Assembly: GCA_027704905.1 (NCBI GenBank)
Contig: CM051002.1
Span: 13,941,239-14,005,238 of the forward strand
Length of the DNA stretch: 64,000 nucleotides
Source: Muraenolepis orangiensis
Lineage: Eukaryota > Chordata > Actinopteri > Gadiformes > Muraenolepididae
Direction of reading: 5' to 3'
A program made the position numbers and the translations under genes. Shown here piece by piece: positions 1-12,933 of this stretch. The notes beneath the pieces are model-generated. The model was not told the origin of the DNA and did no database searches. It worked only from the letters and a program-made list of their open reading frames with translations. Every line of letters starts with the position of its first letter. Position 1 is the first letter of the stretch.

Positions 1-618
1 TCCCGGGGTGACCCCGGCGGTAGGCCTCCCCGGCGGCTCTGTGCTGCCACCGCCGGTGGTGATGGCGGCGGCGGATGTCGGGGTGGCGGCGGACGTCACG
101 GAGGCGCCCGGCTGCTCCCCCGCCACGTCGTCCGGAGGATTCTTGGTCTTCTTCTTGTCCTCTCCCGCATCATCCCCCTCTCCCTCCTTCTCCTCCTCCT
201 CCTCCTCTTTATCCTGCTGCCGCCCCTTCTCCTCCCCCGCCGCCCCCTCCCGTGGGGCCGGGGTCTCCTCAGAGGGCCTCTCGGTGTCGGGGCCCCGGGG
301 GGGTGTGTGTTGGGTGGTGGGCCTGGCGGACTGCGGCGGCGGGGTGGTGGTGGTGGTGGTGGTGCTGGGCCTGGTGGCGGGGGCCTGGGTGGGCCAGAAG
401 GAGCCTGGCAATGAGGAGATCACCCCCCCGCCAAAGCCCAGGCCCGCCAGCAGTGTGCTGGTCACCACCGACGCCACGGTGGTCTGGCTGCCGCTCGACG
501 ACGGCCCCATGCCCGTCGCCATGGAGACGAAGGAGAAGGGCAGCCCGGAGGAGGTCCAGGTGGAGGATCCAGAGCTGATGGGGGCCATGTCCGCAGAGGA
601 CGCCGGGGACACTGTGGG
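1..618 (-). CDS. ptprg: ptprg exon 12 (partial): start of the large extracellular spacer exon
   Basis: Open for 206 codons from the acceptor GTCTCCAG|CCC and cut by the left edge. It begins PTVSPASSADMAPISSGSS, then TWTSSGLPFSFVSMATGMG and LLAGLGFGGGVISSLPGSFW, all recognisably PTPRG spacer. After this, conservation fades into low-complexity sequence: a seven-Thr run coded only by ACC, a Pro/Arg/Glu stretch, then KEEEEEEKEGEGDDAGEDKK, and an Ala/Thr/Gly-rich end. Mucin-like O-glycosylation is likely from composition. In mammals this exon is also the largest. The transmembrane segment and catalytic D1/D2 domains must lie beyond position 1. An alternative acceptor seven bases further in (CCCACAG|TG) would break the frame and was not used. 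Confidence 0.93.
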
Positions 619-770
619 CTGGAGACCAGAGTCACAGCAGGCCAGCACCACACACACACACACACACACACACGCGCAAGCACACACACACACACACAAG
701 CAAGCGCACACACACGCACACACACAGACAGACACGCACGCAAACACAACGCCCCTTCTGGTTAACTCAC
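619..770 (-). other. intron 11 (152 bp), GT-rich in the transcript
   Basis: Very short intron between exons 11 and 12. Nearly all of it (about 648-745) is an imperfect (CA)n repeat with CG and AG interruptions on the + strand, so the transcript is GU/GC-rich. No other element is visible. Confidence 0.9.
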
Positions 771-820
771 CGTGCCCGTTCTCACGATGCGCGACCCCTC
801 GAAAATTCTGGTCGTGTTGG
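771..820 (-). CDS. ptprg: ptprg exon 11: 50-bp exon after the fibronectin domain
   Basis: 50 bp, entering in phase 1 and leaving in phase 0, between ACTCAG|CC and GGCACG|GTGAGT. It encodes (A)NTTRIFEGSRIVRTGT, a near copy of the short post-FN3 segment NTTRIFxGxRIVKTG of PTPRG. NTT is an N-glycosylation sequon. The exon is too short to be found by ORF length; it was recognised from the motif and from exact phase agreement on both sides. It lies at the start of the long, poorly conserved extracellular spacer. Confidence 0.93.
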
Positions 821-979
821 CTGAGTAACAAGAGGAGAAGGCAGAGGGAAAAGTGTTACTTGCTTTCCCATACAGGGGGAAAAAAAGCCTGCTTTAATGG
901 TTAACACTCAGAACGCCCCCTCCCCTCCCCTCCCCTCCCCTCCCCTCCCTCCCTGTGACGGTATTGTGGAGGTGGTCAC
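821..979 (-). other. intron 10 (159 bp), G-run rich in the transcript
   Basis: Very short intron between exons 10 and 11. Positions 916-952 are (CCCCT)n plus CCCTCCCT on the + strand. The transcript therefore carries six or more GGGG/GGG runs spaced by A, a potential RNA G-quadruplex and hnRNP F/H binding region. Confidence 0.85.
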
Positions 980-1088
980 CATTGAAGAGCAGCGTCTGGC
1001 TGAAGTCGCTCCGGAGGTCCTGTTGACACACGGCCTGCACTCTGAAGAGGTACAGGAAGTCGGGGGAAACGTTGGATATCACCACTTT
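980..1088 (-). CDS. ptprg: ptprg exon 10: second part of the fibronectin type III domain
   Basis: 109 bp, entering in phase 0 and leaving in phase 1, between CTCTGGCAG|AAAGTG and CTTCAATG|GTGACC. It encodes KVVISNVSPDFLYLFRVQAV, then CQQDLRSDFSQTLLFN. LxPxxxYxFRVQAV is the classic FN3 strand E/F signature with the buried Tyr, here LYLFRVQAV. DFSQTLLF is the closing strand G region, as in PTPRG. NVS is a potential N-glycosylation sequon. The split codon G|CC (Ala) is completed by exon 11. Only about 160 bp of intron separates it from exon 11. Confidence 0.96.
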
Positions 1089-3491
<2,403 letters not shown>

Positions 3492-3676
3492 CATGGTCTG
3501 GTCCCCGGCCTTGGTGAAGGTCTTCTCGTTGGCCAAGTCGCTCTTCTCCCAGCTGTAGGACACCATGTAGCTGGTGATGGGCGGGTGATAGAGGGAGGCG
3601 GGCCGCTCCCAGCTCAGCGTCAACGCCGACTGGTTCAGCGGCTGGATCTTCATCCTCAGGGGCGCACTGCTGCACA
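3492..3676 (-). CDS. ptprg: ptprg exon 9: first part of the fibronectin type III domain
   Basis: 185 bp, entering in phase 1 and leaving in phase 0, between CATCCAG|TG and ACCATG|GTGAAG. It encodes VCSSAPLRMKIQPLNQSALTL, then SWERPASLYHPPITSYMVSY and EKTFTKAGDQTM. The conserved Trp of strand B (LSW), the Pro-rich BC loop (YHPPI) and the YxVSYSW strand are typical of the single FN3 repeat that follows the CA domain in PTPRG and PTPRZ. NQS is a potential N-glycosylation sequon. The donor GTGAAG is weak compared with the GTAAG/GTGAG donors elsewhere. Phase 0 joining to exon 10 (TM|KVVISNVSP) supports it. The acceptor polypyrimidine tract is a (TCC)n microsatellite. Confidence 0.95.
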
Positions 3677-3681
3677 CTGGA

Positions 3682-3740
3682 TGAGGAGGAGGAGGAGGAG
3701 GAGGAGGAGGAGGAGGAGGAGGAGGAGGAGGAGGAGGAAG
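3682..3740. repeat. (GGA)n microsatellite next to the exon 9 acceptor
   Basis: On the gene strand this reads (TCC)n and ends six bases before the exon 9 AG. It forms the polypyrimidine tract. Confidence 0.97.
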
Positions 3741-4433
3741 ACAACAAATAAGAAGGGAAAAAACACAGCAGCAGCAGCAGCAGAAACATAACAAATGAGC
3801 CAGAGAGACAGCTCCCTAATGGGTCGATGTTGTTGTTTTTTTTGAAAGACAGGAACTTTTAAAAGGCCTGGACAGGGCTGAGAGCGCTACTGTGGCGTGT
3901 CCCTGTGTATGCTTGTGTGGTGTGTGTGTGCATGTGTAGGAGAAAGAGAGTGTTTGTGTATGTGTGTGTGCAGAGAATGCAAGTGGCCAGTGGCAGAGGC
4001 TAGAAATACAACGTGGATGTAAGGATGACAAAAGACACACACACACTCCCCCACGGCTTGGCAGAAGTGAGGAGTGTGTCACTCCTCGTGTGTGTGAGTG
4101 TGTGTGGCCCATTTTAACACTAAAGAGTGTGTGTGTGTGTGTGTGTGTGTGTTTGGCACATTTTAACGCTCGAGAGGACAGCTCGGTTAAGTCGTTTAAA
4201 TACAGCCACATAATCCTGCAGGTGGCAGTGCAGGCCGGCGCACGGACACGCAAATCACATGTCTGTTTGTCGTCGTTAATCACACCGCCGCTAAACACAC
4301 CGCCGCTAAACCACTCACTCACGCGCACTGATAGCGAATTTGTGGCCACGGCTTGGGCTTCTTCCCTTTGTGTTCACACTCACACACACAGCAATCACGA
4401 AAATGGTGCGTGAGGTGGGGGCAGGCGCGGGGC

Positions 4434-4611
<178 letters not shown>

Positions 4612-6370
4612 GTCAGTCGAGTGTTGATGAGGTCTGACGGGTGCAAAGAGGAGGCGCAGGCCTTGATGGGTGCCCCCTTTGCGGATCCCAGGATGTCAGC
4701 CATCGCCGTCGTCGTCGCCGCCGCCATTGTTCCAGCGGGCAACAACGCGGCCGCCGTGCGACAGAGTGTGATTTCGCCGGTTATAATATCGTGCTATGCT
4801 TATGCCGGGGTTCGCGCGGCTAACTTTGTCGTCGTTTGTCTTGGCGGCACACTTTGCTCTTGTCACCCCGCATGCTGACTTGCTCACAAGCGCCCGCTAC
4901 AATTTGGGTCATGTTAGCATACAGGCTCTGCGTGATGAGGCAGGGCCGTTATTAATGAGCGGGGTAGGGGAGGGTAAGTCATCTTAGCTCAAGGACAACG
5001 ACCGCAGGTAGACCGTGTGCGCGAGTACGCCAAGGTTCTCGAACCGAGGAACCTGCCGGGCTAGAGAGAGAATCGCCAGAGCGGACGACAAGCATAGGGT
5101 CGAAAAGAGTGCGATTCTTTATCTCTCTTTTCATTACGATGTTTGGCCACCTCACAATACACGATTTTAACAAACACACGGGTGCCAACGAATACAATAA
5201 AAGTATTTTCTGTGCGCTGGCGGCTTCCAATGCGACGTATCCGGACCGCTATTGATCGAGGCCGCGGGGGGACGGAGGTGGGGGGGGGGGGAGGCTGTGT
5301 GGACCCCTCTCTCGGAGGGAGGCTGTATTTTAATTAAAGTCGTTCCGTCTCACTGCGACATCCGGTCGCACCGCCGTTATTTACTCTCTCTCTCCTGCGT
5401 GCGCTCCGGCCCCGCATTGATGATTCATCAAACGCCTCGTTATTACCTTACTTATGACACGGTGGGTGTTGATGTGCCTATACTGCAATATTAACTCGTA
5501 AATCAAAATCAAGTTTGCATATTTAACGGTTCCCCGCTCCCCGAGCGCATTTGTAGAGGGACCGGGGGGGGGGGGGGGAGGAAGAAAAAGAAGAAAAAAA
5601 AGACACAAAAAGAGAGAGAGAGAGAGAGAGAAACGAACTAAATAATAAACATCAGCGCGTTTTCCCCCCCCCCCCCACACACACACACACAGCTGGTGGG
5701 TGGCCGCTGATAATCCATAGGACATGCATTCCCCCGGGGAGGTTTGATCGGCTGACGTCTCCCGCGGCCGCCCTTCAATCCATAGCGCTTGAGAGGTGGC
5801 AAAAATAACAACCTTGACTGTGTGCTGACTCTTCTTCCCCCCCCACCCCGTCGCCTCCTAACAATGACAAATGAATGGCAACCGTGCCAAGTGTGCGCCT
5901 TTAGATGCGATTTTATTCCGATATTTTTGCGCGTGTGTGTGTGTGTGCGTGTGTGTGTGTGCACTCGTAGGTACACACTCGTAGAACACATTTTAATATG
6001 GCAAAACGACAATCTAGAAGTTTGTTTTTCCCTGTTAAACTTTAGGTCCAATTCTAAATTTATATTCATCTTTTAGTTTTTTGGCCTAGAGTTGGCCTAT
6101 GCAACTAGACTCGACGGCATTCAGCAGTGCTCCAACAACATATAACTTCAAATTAAATACTGCCTCTTTTGGTTTCTTGATGAGAGCATAAACAAGAGAG
6201 AAGTTCATTATTTTAACTGCACAGCAAAATAAACATCATATATTGTTACATATGAAATAAATCATTATAATGAATTGGAACCATTTATTTTGAGTGAACC
6301 TTGGTATAATAATATTAATATATTGGTAAAATAAGTATAATAAAACGTATTGACTAGTATGTCGGAGTCA

Positions 6371-6928
6371 AAAGGCTCTTTCACACATACGTTCCTGGGA
6401 AGCTACTAGGATAACCTTTCAGCCATCGCTAGCGATGTTCACTATTCACACATGCAGCTACGTCCTGGAACATTTCGGTCTTTGCGACTTTTCACACGGC
6501 ATAGACGCGCCAAGGGCGTAGTCCAGCAGATGGCGGTAAGGCAACACTTATGGACGCCAACCGCCATAAACCTACGGGCTCAGAGGATCTCCCTCATTTC
6601 GGAATCCGTCTCCAGATATTTTTGAAAAGAGGCTATTGCTTGCAATCAAAAGAAGTGGCATTGATATTGTTATCGAGAAGCACCCGAGAAGCATTGCCGC
6701 CTTAAGATGAACATTAGCGGATTCAAATACGGAAAGCGCCTTGTGTCAGACCGACTTAACCCTTTACTTGCCTCTCCCTGCCACGTTACTAATGTCACTC
6801 ACAACACTGTACAGGCTGTGTTGCGGAAACTGATTTTCCCCGATTTTTCAGGGATTCCGATCCCAGGGAGCAGGGACATTCTGCGGAACATTTCTGGGAT
6901 AGACTGCATGTGTGAAAGGGACTCAAAT
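6371..6928. mobile_element. non-autonomous DNA-transposon-like element
   Basis: About 558 bp. The ends are imperfect inverted repeats: GGCTCTTTCACACATAC at the left and, reverse-complemented from the right, GTCCCTTTCACACATGC. Flanking bases TCAAAA and TCAAAT suggest a 5-6-bp target duplication. The inside is near-unique with no transposase-length ORF. Internal sequences also resemble each other in inverted form near the ends (CACATGCAGCTACGTCCTGG / CATTTCTGGGATAGACTGCATG). Confidence 0.55.
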
Positions 6929-7464
6929 CTCCATCCAACATACTAGTTATATCGGCTAACGGCCAATATAACAAAAATATTTTAAACACGTCTTCAAGCC
7001 TGATTTCAACAATAGCAAAATCGGGGGAAACATACACAATTAATGACCACTCTTTGGAGAGAAAATCAAGCAGAGCCATTCACCATTGAACAACGACACT
7101 CGACTTCACATAGATTTTCCCTCTTTGAAAAATCTGATGGTTAATTTCTCACCAGGCTCCTCCAGAATCAAAAAGACAAAAAGACAAAACAGTCAAACAA
7201 AAAAAGAAAAGTCATGTGGGAGAAAAGACAACGTAACAGGGCCAAAGAGGAAGAACAAAAAACAAAATAAGAAGGGTTGAATTAATACTCCTGTGCCTAC
7301 TGACAGAAAACCACAAAAGCAATTCCAAAGCTCCATTGGTATGGGACTATTTCAGCCGGTGCCTTATATTAATGATGATTGCTGATGTAGCGCTTTGCAG
7401 TCATCCCAACTTCATCACACACATTTCTAATCAATTCTCCACGGAAACACACACGCACGCACAC

Positions 7465-7474
7465 CCCCCCCCCC

Positions 7475-7512
<38 letters not shown>
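7465..7512. repeat. poly-C followed by (CA)n
   Basis: A C15 run followed by CA dinucleotide. It lies downstream of exon 8 in transcription direction. Confidence 0.95.
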
Positions 7513-7513
<1 letters not shown>

Positions 7514-7713
7514 GCAACGCTATCTCTCAGAACAGCCTTTCAAAAAATAAATTATAATAATTCTAAATATAAAAACCTCACTAGTTTGTGTTCCTGCTTC
7601 CTGTCAAGACATACCATATATCTTCCCGCGCTCCACAAACAGCCCCCCCGTTAGGTGGCATGAGATGTGGAGCAGAAACCCCCCCCACCCACCAGGAACA
7701 CCCCAACGCTTAC

Positions 7714-7906
7714 CTCTGGAGGCCTCCGTGTCGTGTGGCCCCCCGAAGCTCTCGGTCAAGTCCGACTTCCAGGCGTCCTCCACGGCAGACTTGTAGACCA
7801 GCCGCCGGCCCAGGTCCTGCAGCGGCCGGAAGTTGTTCCTCAGATACTCCACCGACTTGACGTGGTCCTGCTGCTCCGTGGTGAAGATGGAGTAGAAGGC
7901 CTCCAG
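7714..7906 (-). CDS. ptprg: ptprg exon 8: end of the CA-like domain
   Basis: 193 bp, entering in phase 0 and leaving in phase 1, between GTTCCGTAG|CTG and CCAGAG|GTAAGC. It encodes LEAFYSIFTTEQQDHVKSV, then EYLRNNFRPLQDLGRR, KSAVEDAWKSDLTESF and DTEAS. LRNNFRP is the conserved C-terminal beta-strand and loop of alpha-CA-like domains. The remainder is the linker toward the fibronectin domain. The sequence is high in GC, as are the other exons of this gene compared with the AT-rich introns. Confidence 0.97.
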
Positions 7907-10376
7907 CTACGGAACCGCCAGGCGCACACACACACACACGCACAGTGTGAAGAAAGTGATACCTCGCCCTGTTAGATTGTGTGTGTGTGTGTGTGTGTTT
8001 GTGTATGTGTGGGCGCGGGCGTGTGGGTGTGCATGTGATTAAGTGTGAGTATACCCGTATGTGTGTATCTGTCCGTGTGCATGCGTGCTTGTCTGTGTTC
8101 TGCATGCACACGCGTGTACGCATGTGTGTGCACGTGTGTGTGTATGTGTGTTGCTAGCGCCTCACATGGTGTCAGCCAGCGCTAGCAGGGGTTAGCTCAG
8201 ATCGCGAGGTCAGCCAGCCAGGGTCCCTCAGGGGCAGCCCTCTTTGCTAACGGCGGGGGGGGGCGGCAGGGACTTCTCAATGGGGTAAATGTGTGACCAT
8301 TGATTGGTTCAAATGATCCCCCAGGAACACCGAGTAATGGCCACGCATTACAGACGGCCCGCGATCAATGGCTCCAACGGGGCGCTCGCAGAAATGAACT
8401 ACAGCCTCGTAAAAACACCATCTGTACTGCTGGCCGGCGACGCCCGTCCGTCGCCAAGTCGATGGAGCTTCGCTTTTTCAAAATCAATCCCGAACGAAAG
8501 ATTGGTTCTCCACCGCCGCCACCACAGGAAAAAAGTCGACGAGCCTTTAAACATGTCATCAGAAGACAACACTCGGGGGAGGGGAGGGGTGGGGCGGGGG
8601 GTGTGTGCAGATGTGACTAACAGATCAGCCGACAGGGACCAAGCACAGTGCATAACATTATCACTTTACAGCAGAGGCCTCGTTTGGATCAGAGCTGCAA
8701 ACGCACACGAATCGGACGGATTCGTAAAGATGGGGCTATACACATCAACCCGGAGCATCGTCCGGCCGGCGTTGTGGAAGTGACAAATGATTTTGACGAA
8801 CGCATTTTAAAAGGCGTTTTTTAATTGGTCCGCCGCTGGTCCGAGTGGAATGTTAAAAATTCCGGAATGGATTCCCCTTTCAGCCTTTGGGCTGACTCGG
8901 TGCGACTTTAATATTCATGGCGGCAGCTGCGGTAGCACAACCTCGCGGATTCTGCTCTAGCGTAGCAGCGGCTATCGCAATCCCATCCCGATAGTTTGGC
9001 CAGACGTAGAAGAAACAAATAAAGCATCAGTTGTCATAAAAAAAAATTACAAAAAAAAAGGTCCCAGTCCCAGTACACCAGTAACACACTAAACAGCCGG
9101 CACGCCATCAAGGAGACCTTGATCAAATCAATTCATAAATTCATTAATAAATACAGTACATGCACGACATCCAACGCTTTCCCCGGTTGGCAGAACAAAA
9201 GACTCATTAAGGCAAAGCGGGCCACAGTGAGCCGGTACCTTTCTTACATGCCAGCGGTCCACCGCCTGGGCTGAGAGGCGCACCGCGGTGATGACGGTGG
9301 ACAAAAACAACAGTCAATCTGAGGATTATCATATTAGGGTTTGGGTAGGTGAAGCGTAACGACCGTGCAACGCGGTCCTCCACGACACAAGTCACGCCTG
9401 AGTGAGGCGTAGAGAGGTTTCCCTAGAGAGAGAGAGAGAGACACCCGGGACGGGACACTCGCTTCTCCCGTTACGTGACAGCGTATTTCCAAGTCAACAC
9501 GATACTGGAGGGAGGGGGGGGCGGGGGCGGCGGGGCGAGGTAGGTGGTGGGCGGAGTCTCGAGGATCGAGTGGTCGTACCCAAGTGCGTACTGGTTTGTG
9601 ATGGTGGGGTTGAACGGCCTCTCTGGCGACACCCGTCAGCATTTCATCACACAATCACGACAACAGTGACGGTGATTTGATTTGAATGCCAAAAAGAAAA
9701 TGACAAAGAAGAAAAAATTAAATTAAATTGTGAAAGGCTTTTATTTTTTTTTGTTGTTGGGGGGGGGTTAATGCTTTGTAGAATAAAGGCATAATATGAC
9801 TATGGGGTGAAAAGCGCCAACGAGGCAGAAAAGTCTTAAGTGCTTCGGCGGAATACACCAAAAAATAAATAAATAAAATTTAAATAAAACCCCTAAAAAG
9901 CATGAGGATGGTGTTCGGGGGCAATACCAATTATCATTCAAAAGGCAGTAATTAGCCTCCCCATCCTACCTAATCACGAGACGTTTGAGGTACTTAGGGA
10001 GGGCCAGGCTAAGAGGACTTCAGCGGCAGACGTAGGGAGCACGGTGTGTGTGTGTGTGTGTGTGTGAGTGTGTGTGGGGGGGGGGGGGGAGAAAGGGAAG
10101 GTAGATGAGGGGAGAAATTGCTTACACTCAGACACTACGGGGCAGCAAGTCATCCCTCGGCCGTGCGCAAACGGTGTCCGATTGTGTGTGAAGACGGAAT
10201 ATCGCTTTCTCGTGTCGAGTCTGCTGCTCTCTCTCACTTGCGTGCGTGCGTGCCGGTGTGTGTATACGAACGTGTACATGTGTGTGTGTGCGCTTGTACA
10301 GACGTGTGTGTGTGTGTGTACGTGCGTGTGTGCACGTATGTGTGTGTGTGTGTGTGTGTACGTGTACGTGTATAGC

Positions 10377-10415
<39 letters not shown>

Positions 10416-10431
10416 GGCGTACAGAACGCAC
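7907..10431 (-). other. intron 7 (2.5 kb)
   Basis: Between exons 7 and 8. It has short (CA)n at 7,925-7,943, a GT-rich degenerate tract at 7,978-8,150, a 9-bp inverted repeat (TGCTAGCGC 8,152-8,160 / GCGCTAGCA 8,179-8,187), a small GA tract at 9,425-9,441, G-rich segments near 9,510, and a GT-rich tract at 10,255-10,415. No coding exon is supported. Confidence 0.85.
10255..10415. repeat. GT-rich degenerate microsatellite downstream of the exon 7 donor
   Basis: (GT)n with CG, CA and TA interruptions on the + strand. The transcript reads CA-rich, starting about 15 nt after the exon 7 donor. Confidence 0.95.
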
Positions 10432-10589
10432 CTGTACATGGGAGAGATATACGGGCCTGGAGAACAGGATCCACTCCACCACCTTGCTGCAGGGCGGGGT
10501 GGTGAGGGAGCCCGTGTAGCGGTAGTAGCTGTCCAGCGAGGACGGAAGCAGATCCCGCAGGACGAAGGAGCCGAGGTTGGTCACTTTCT
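10432..10589 (-). CDS. ptprg: ptprg exon 7: CA-like domain, TTPPC segment
   Basis: 158 bp, entering in phase 1 and leaving in phase 0, between CCTCCTGCAG|AG and GTACAG|GTGCGT. It encodes EKVTNLGSFVLRDLLPSS, then YYRYTGSLTTPPCSKVVEW and ILFSRPVYLSHVQ. SLTTPPC is the strongly conserved alpha-CA segment that lines the active-site pocket. Its Cys pairs with the exon 3 Cys in the family. The polypyrimidine tract is a (TCC)n trinucleotide microsatellite. Within about 15 nt of the donor the intron becomes CA-rich in the transcript for over 100 nt, a sequence class bound by hnRNP L (knowledge; function here is inference). Confidence 0.97.
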
Positions 10590-10593
10590 CTGC

Positions 10594-10626
10594 AGGAGGA
10601 GGAGGAGGAGGAGGAGGAGGAGGAGA
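10594..10626. repeat. (GGA)n microsatellite next to the exon 7 acceptor
   Basis: Reads (TCC)n on the gene strand and runs directly into TGCAG of the acceptor. Confidence 0.97.
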
Positions 10627-11256
10627 GGAGACAAAAGAGTATGGAGGAAATCGTGAACACAATTGCAAGTATAAACCCCTCCTCTTCCCCCCCCCACTTG
10701 CACGGCCCTCCTCTCTCCCCCCCCCCCCCTCCCCCTCCCCCTCTGTGGGCCTGAATGCACATTGATTAAAGCATCCGTCAACGCTACACTACGACCAGTT
10801 ACATTTTTACACCCGCATTAACGAGATCATTTCATTTCACTTAACCGGGGACAATTTAAGGCTCGTCTTAAAACCGTCACCGGCAGAACGATGCTGGGCA
10901 TGTTTTAAAAGCCCCATCCCCCCCATCCCCCATCCCCCACCGGCCCCTCCCCCTGTCTGGCGTCTGACCAGATCACAGTACTTAAGTTGAGAAGGGGCTG
11001 GCTGGGTGGGGGGGGGGGGGGGGGGAGGATCAGATAAAATGGCCACCGCGCTGACAGCTTCCCCGAGAGCTGGCTTCCCCGTCTCGGATGGCTGGGGGCA
11101 CCCGGGGGAGGGGAGGGGGGGGTTGTTGGGGCGGGGCCTCTGGGACGCCATGTGGCTCCACACAACAAGGGCTTCTGTGTTCACAGGGATTAGATCTCCA
11201 CCAAACAGGCGGGAAGAAGAGGAGAAGGCCGGGCGGGCGAGCCTGTGATCCGCACA

Positions 11257-11335
11257 GAGAGAGAGAGAGCGAGAGAGCGAGAGAGCGAGAGAGCGAGAGA
11301 GAGAGAGCGAGAGAGCGAGAGAGCGAGAGAGAGAT
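11257..11335. repeat. (GAGAGC)n-type repeat
   Basis: GA dinucleotide with regular GC substitutions giving GAGAGAGC and GAGAGCGA units. The same pattern recurs at 45,117-45,176 and 45,476-45,544. Confidence 0.95.
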
Positions 11336-12183
11336 CTCCTTCACCTCTGGTGGGGGAATATGGGACGCTTGATGAGCTCGCTTCGAAGCAGTAAAGGTTT
11401 TGCTCCAAATAATATCGTACAAAAAGAAACACACGCACACACACACACACACAGCTTCTGGAAGTGACCCGGCAAAGGAGAACTAGAATAACAACAGATC
11501 GTACAGCGTTGTTCACGACGATATCAAAATGACGCTTTAAACAACGAAACGGAAGAACCCCGCGGCATGATCCCAATGTGGATCAGTGTCGTTGTAAGCA
11601 GACAGCGGCCACGCAAGCGGGACACACGGATAGAGATAAGAGACAGAAAGACGAGACGCGGTGGACGGAAAAGCTCCGCGAAAAACAAAGGGGAAGAAAA
11701 AAGGTTATCATTGCGAGTCGCCAATCTTCACACAACCTGGTTTATTTGAGCTCGCTCCCTCGCCCGCCCGCCCACCCGCCCGCCCGCCCGCCCGCCGGGC
11801 CTGACAGAACTCAAAGTCTCTCAGCGGCTCATTTGGATGTGCCACGCCGACCGACTCTCAGTATTCACAGCCTCGCCTCCACCCTGACCTCGGATGGCGG
11901 ACGTGCCCCGACGCTCAGCGGCTGACGGACGGACAGACCGCTGCGGTTAACGAGCTAGTTGAGGCGTGCGCGCGCGCGCACACACACACACACACACGCA
12001 CACACACACACACACACACACACGGAGGAGGGACGAGGGAGGATGGAGGAGGACGCCAGAGGTGAGCCAGTGAGAACGAAGGCTCCATCACCATGACCCC
12101 CCCACCCCCCCACAGTCCTTTGAAAAGATGACATCATGCCATCAACATGACGACACCGTAGCCACCATTAAATCAGAGGACAT

Positions 12184-12208
12184 GGGGGGGGGGGGGGGGG
12201 GGGGGGGG
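12184..12208. repeat. poly-G run of 25
   Basis: Uninterrupted guanine homopolymer. Confidence 0.97.
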
Positions 12209-12353
12209 AACAGCGAAAGGTTTAAGATTCCGATTCTTCTCCCTTTGTTTATCAATCTCTCACCAAACACCCCCCCCCCTCCCCCCCCTCCACACCCCCT
12301 CCCCCCGCCGTATTCAGGGCTCACGTGGAAACGGCGAAAAACGTGTTTTATGT

Positions 12354-12384
<31 letters not shown>

Positions 12385-12547
12385 CGTGCATGTATGCGTG
12401 TGTATCTTGTGTATCTTGCAAGTAAGTGGTGACTAAATCCAGGCTGGGGTCAAACCGGACGCTTTAGTGACTATCCGTCAGTCGGGGGAAAAGCACAGGG
12501 ACTTGATGTGGACCATTGTGTGATAATTGTTAATTTTCATATACTTT

Positions 12548-12775
12548 TTCAAGATTCAAGATGTTTTAATTTGCCAACAACTCCAATGGAACGCTGACTC
12601 CACTTTCCCTCCCGCAGTATGAATTTCCTACAACAATACTATACTAAACTATACAATACTATACCTAACAATACTATAAACACAGTATATACAAGTTATG
12701 ATATGCTATACTATATGATATAAACAACACTATAACCAAGCTATGATATGCTTTACTATATACTATAAACTACCC
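12548..12775 (-). repeat. interspersed repeat, 3' part (TTCAAGATTCAAGAT family)
   Basis: Shares the start TTCAAGATTCAAGAT and the block TCCCTCCCGCAGTATGAATT with 27,107-27,290, followed by an ACTATA-rich degenerate tandem region also seen at 36,608. Such AATCTTGAA tails end teleost non-LTR elements when read on the minus strand. Family name not established. Confidence 0.6.
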
Positions 12776-12933
12776 ACATCGCAGTGCGACAAAGCTTGTT
12801 GAAACGCCTGCAAATTATTCCTCTTAACTTAGAGTTCGATTGATTTCGTAGAACGGGGGGGAAGAACAGATCAAGATCTTGGCAGACGATGGATGGCCTT
12901 CATGCCCTTTAGTCAACGAGTGACTGTACCCAC

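Larger units (their letters stand above)
10590..12933 (-). other. intron 6 (2.3 kb)
   Basis: Between exons 6 and 7. It holds poly-C/poly-G runs (about 10,690, 10,720, 11,010), a GAGAGC repeat, (CA)n at 11,968-12,022 and 12,354-12,384, a G25 homopolymer, and an interspersed-repeat tail at 12,548. No coding exon is supported. Confidence 0.85.

Noticed and set aside
610..618. Alternative exon 12 acceptor at CCCACAG
   Set aside because: Would shift the frame relative to the phase-0 end of exon 11; CTCCAG|CCC keeps frame and matches the PTVSPASSADM start.
8..904. 298-codon open frame on the + strand at the left end
   Set aside because: It is the antisense shadow of ptprg exons 12 and 11. Its protein is low-complexity, then Thr-His repeats, and it crosses splice sites of the real gene.
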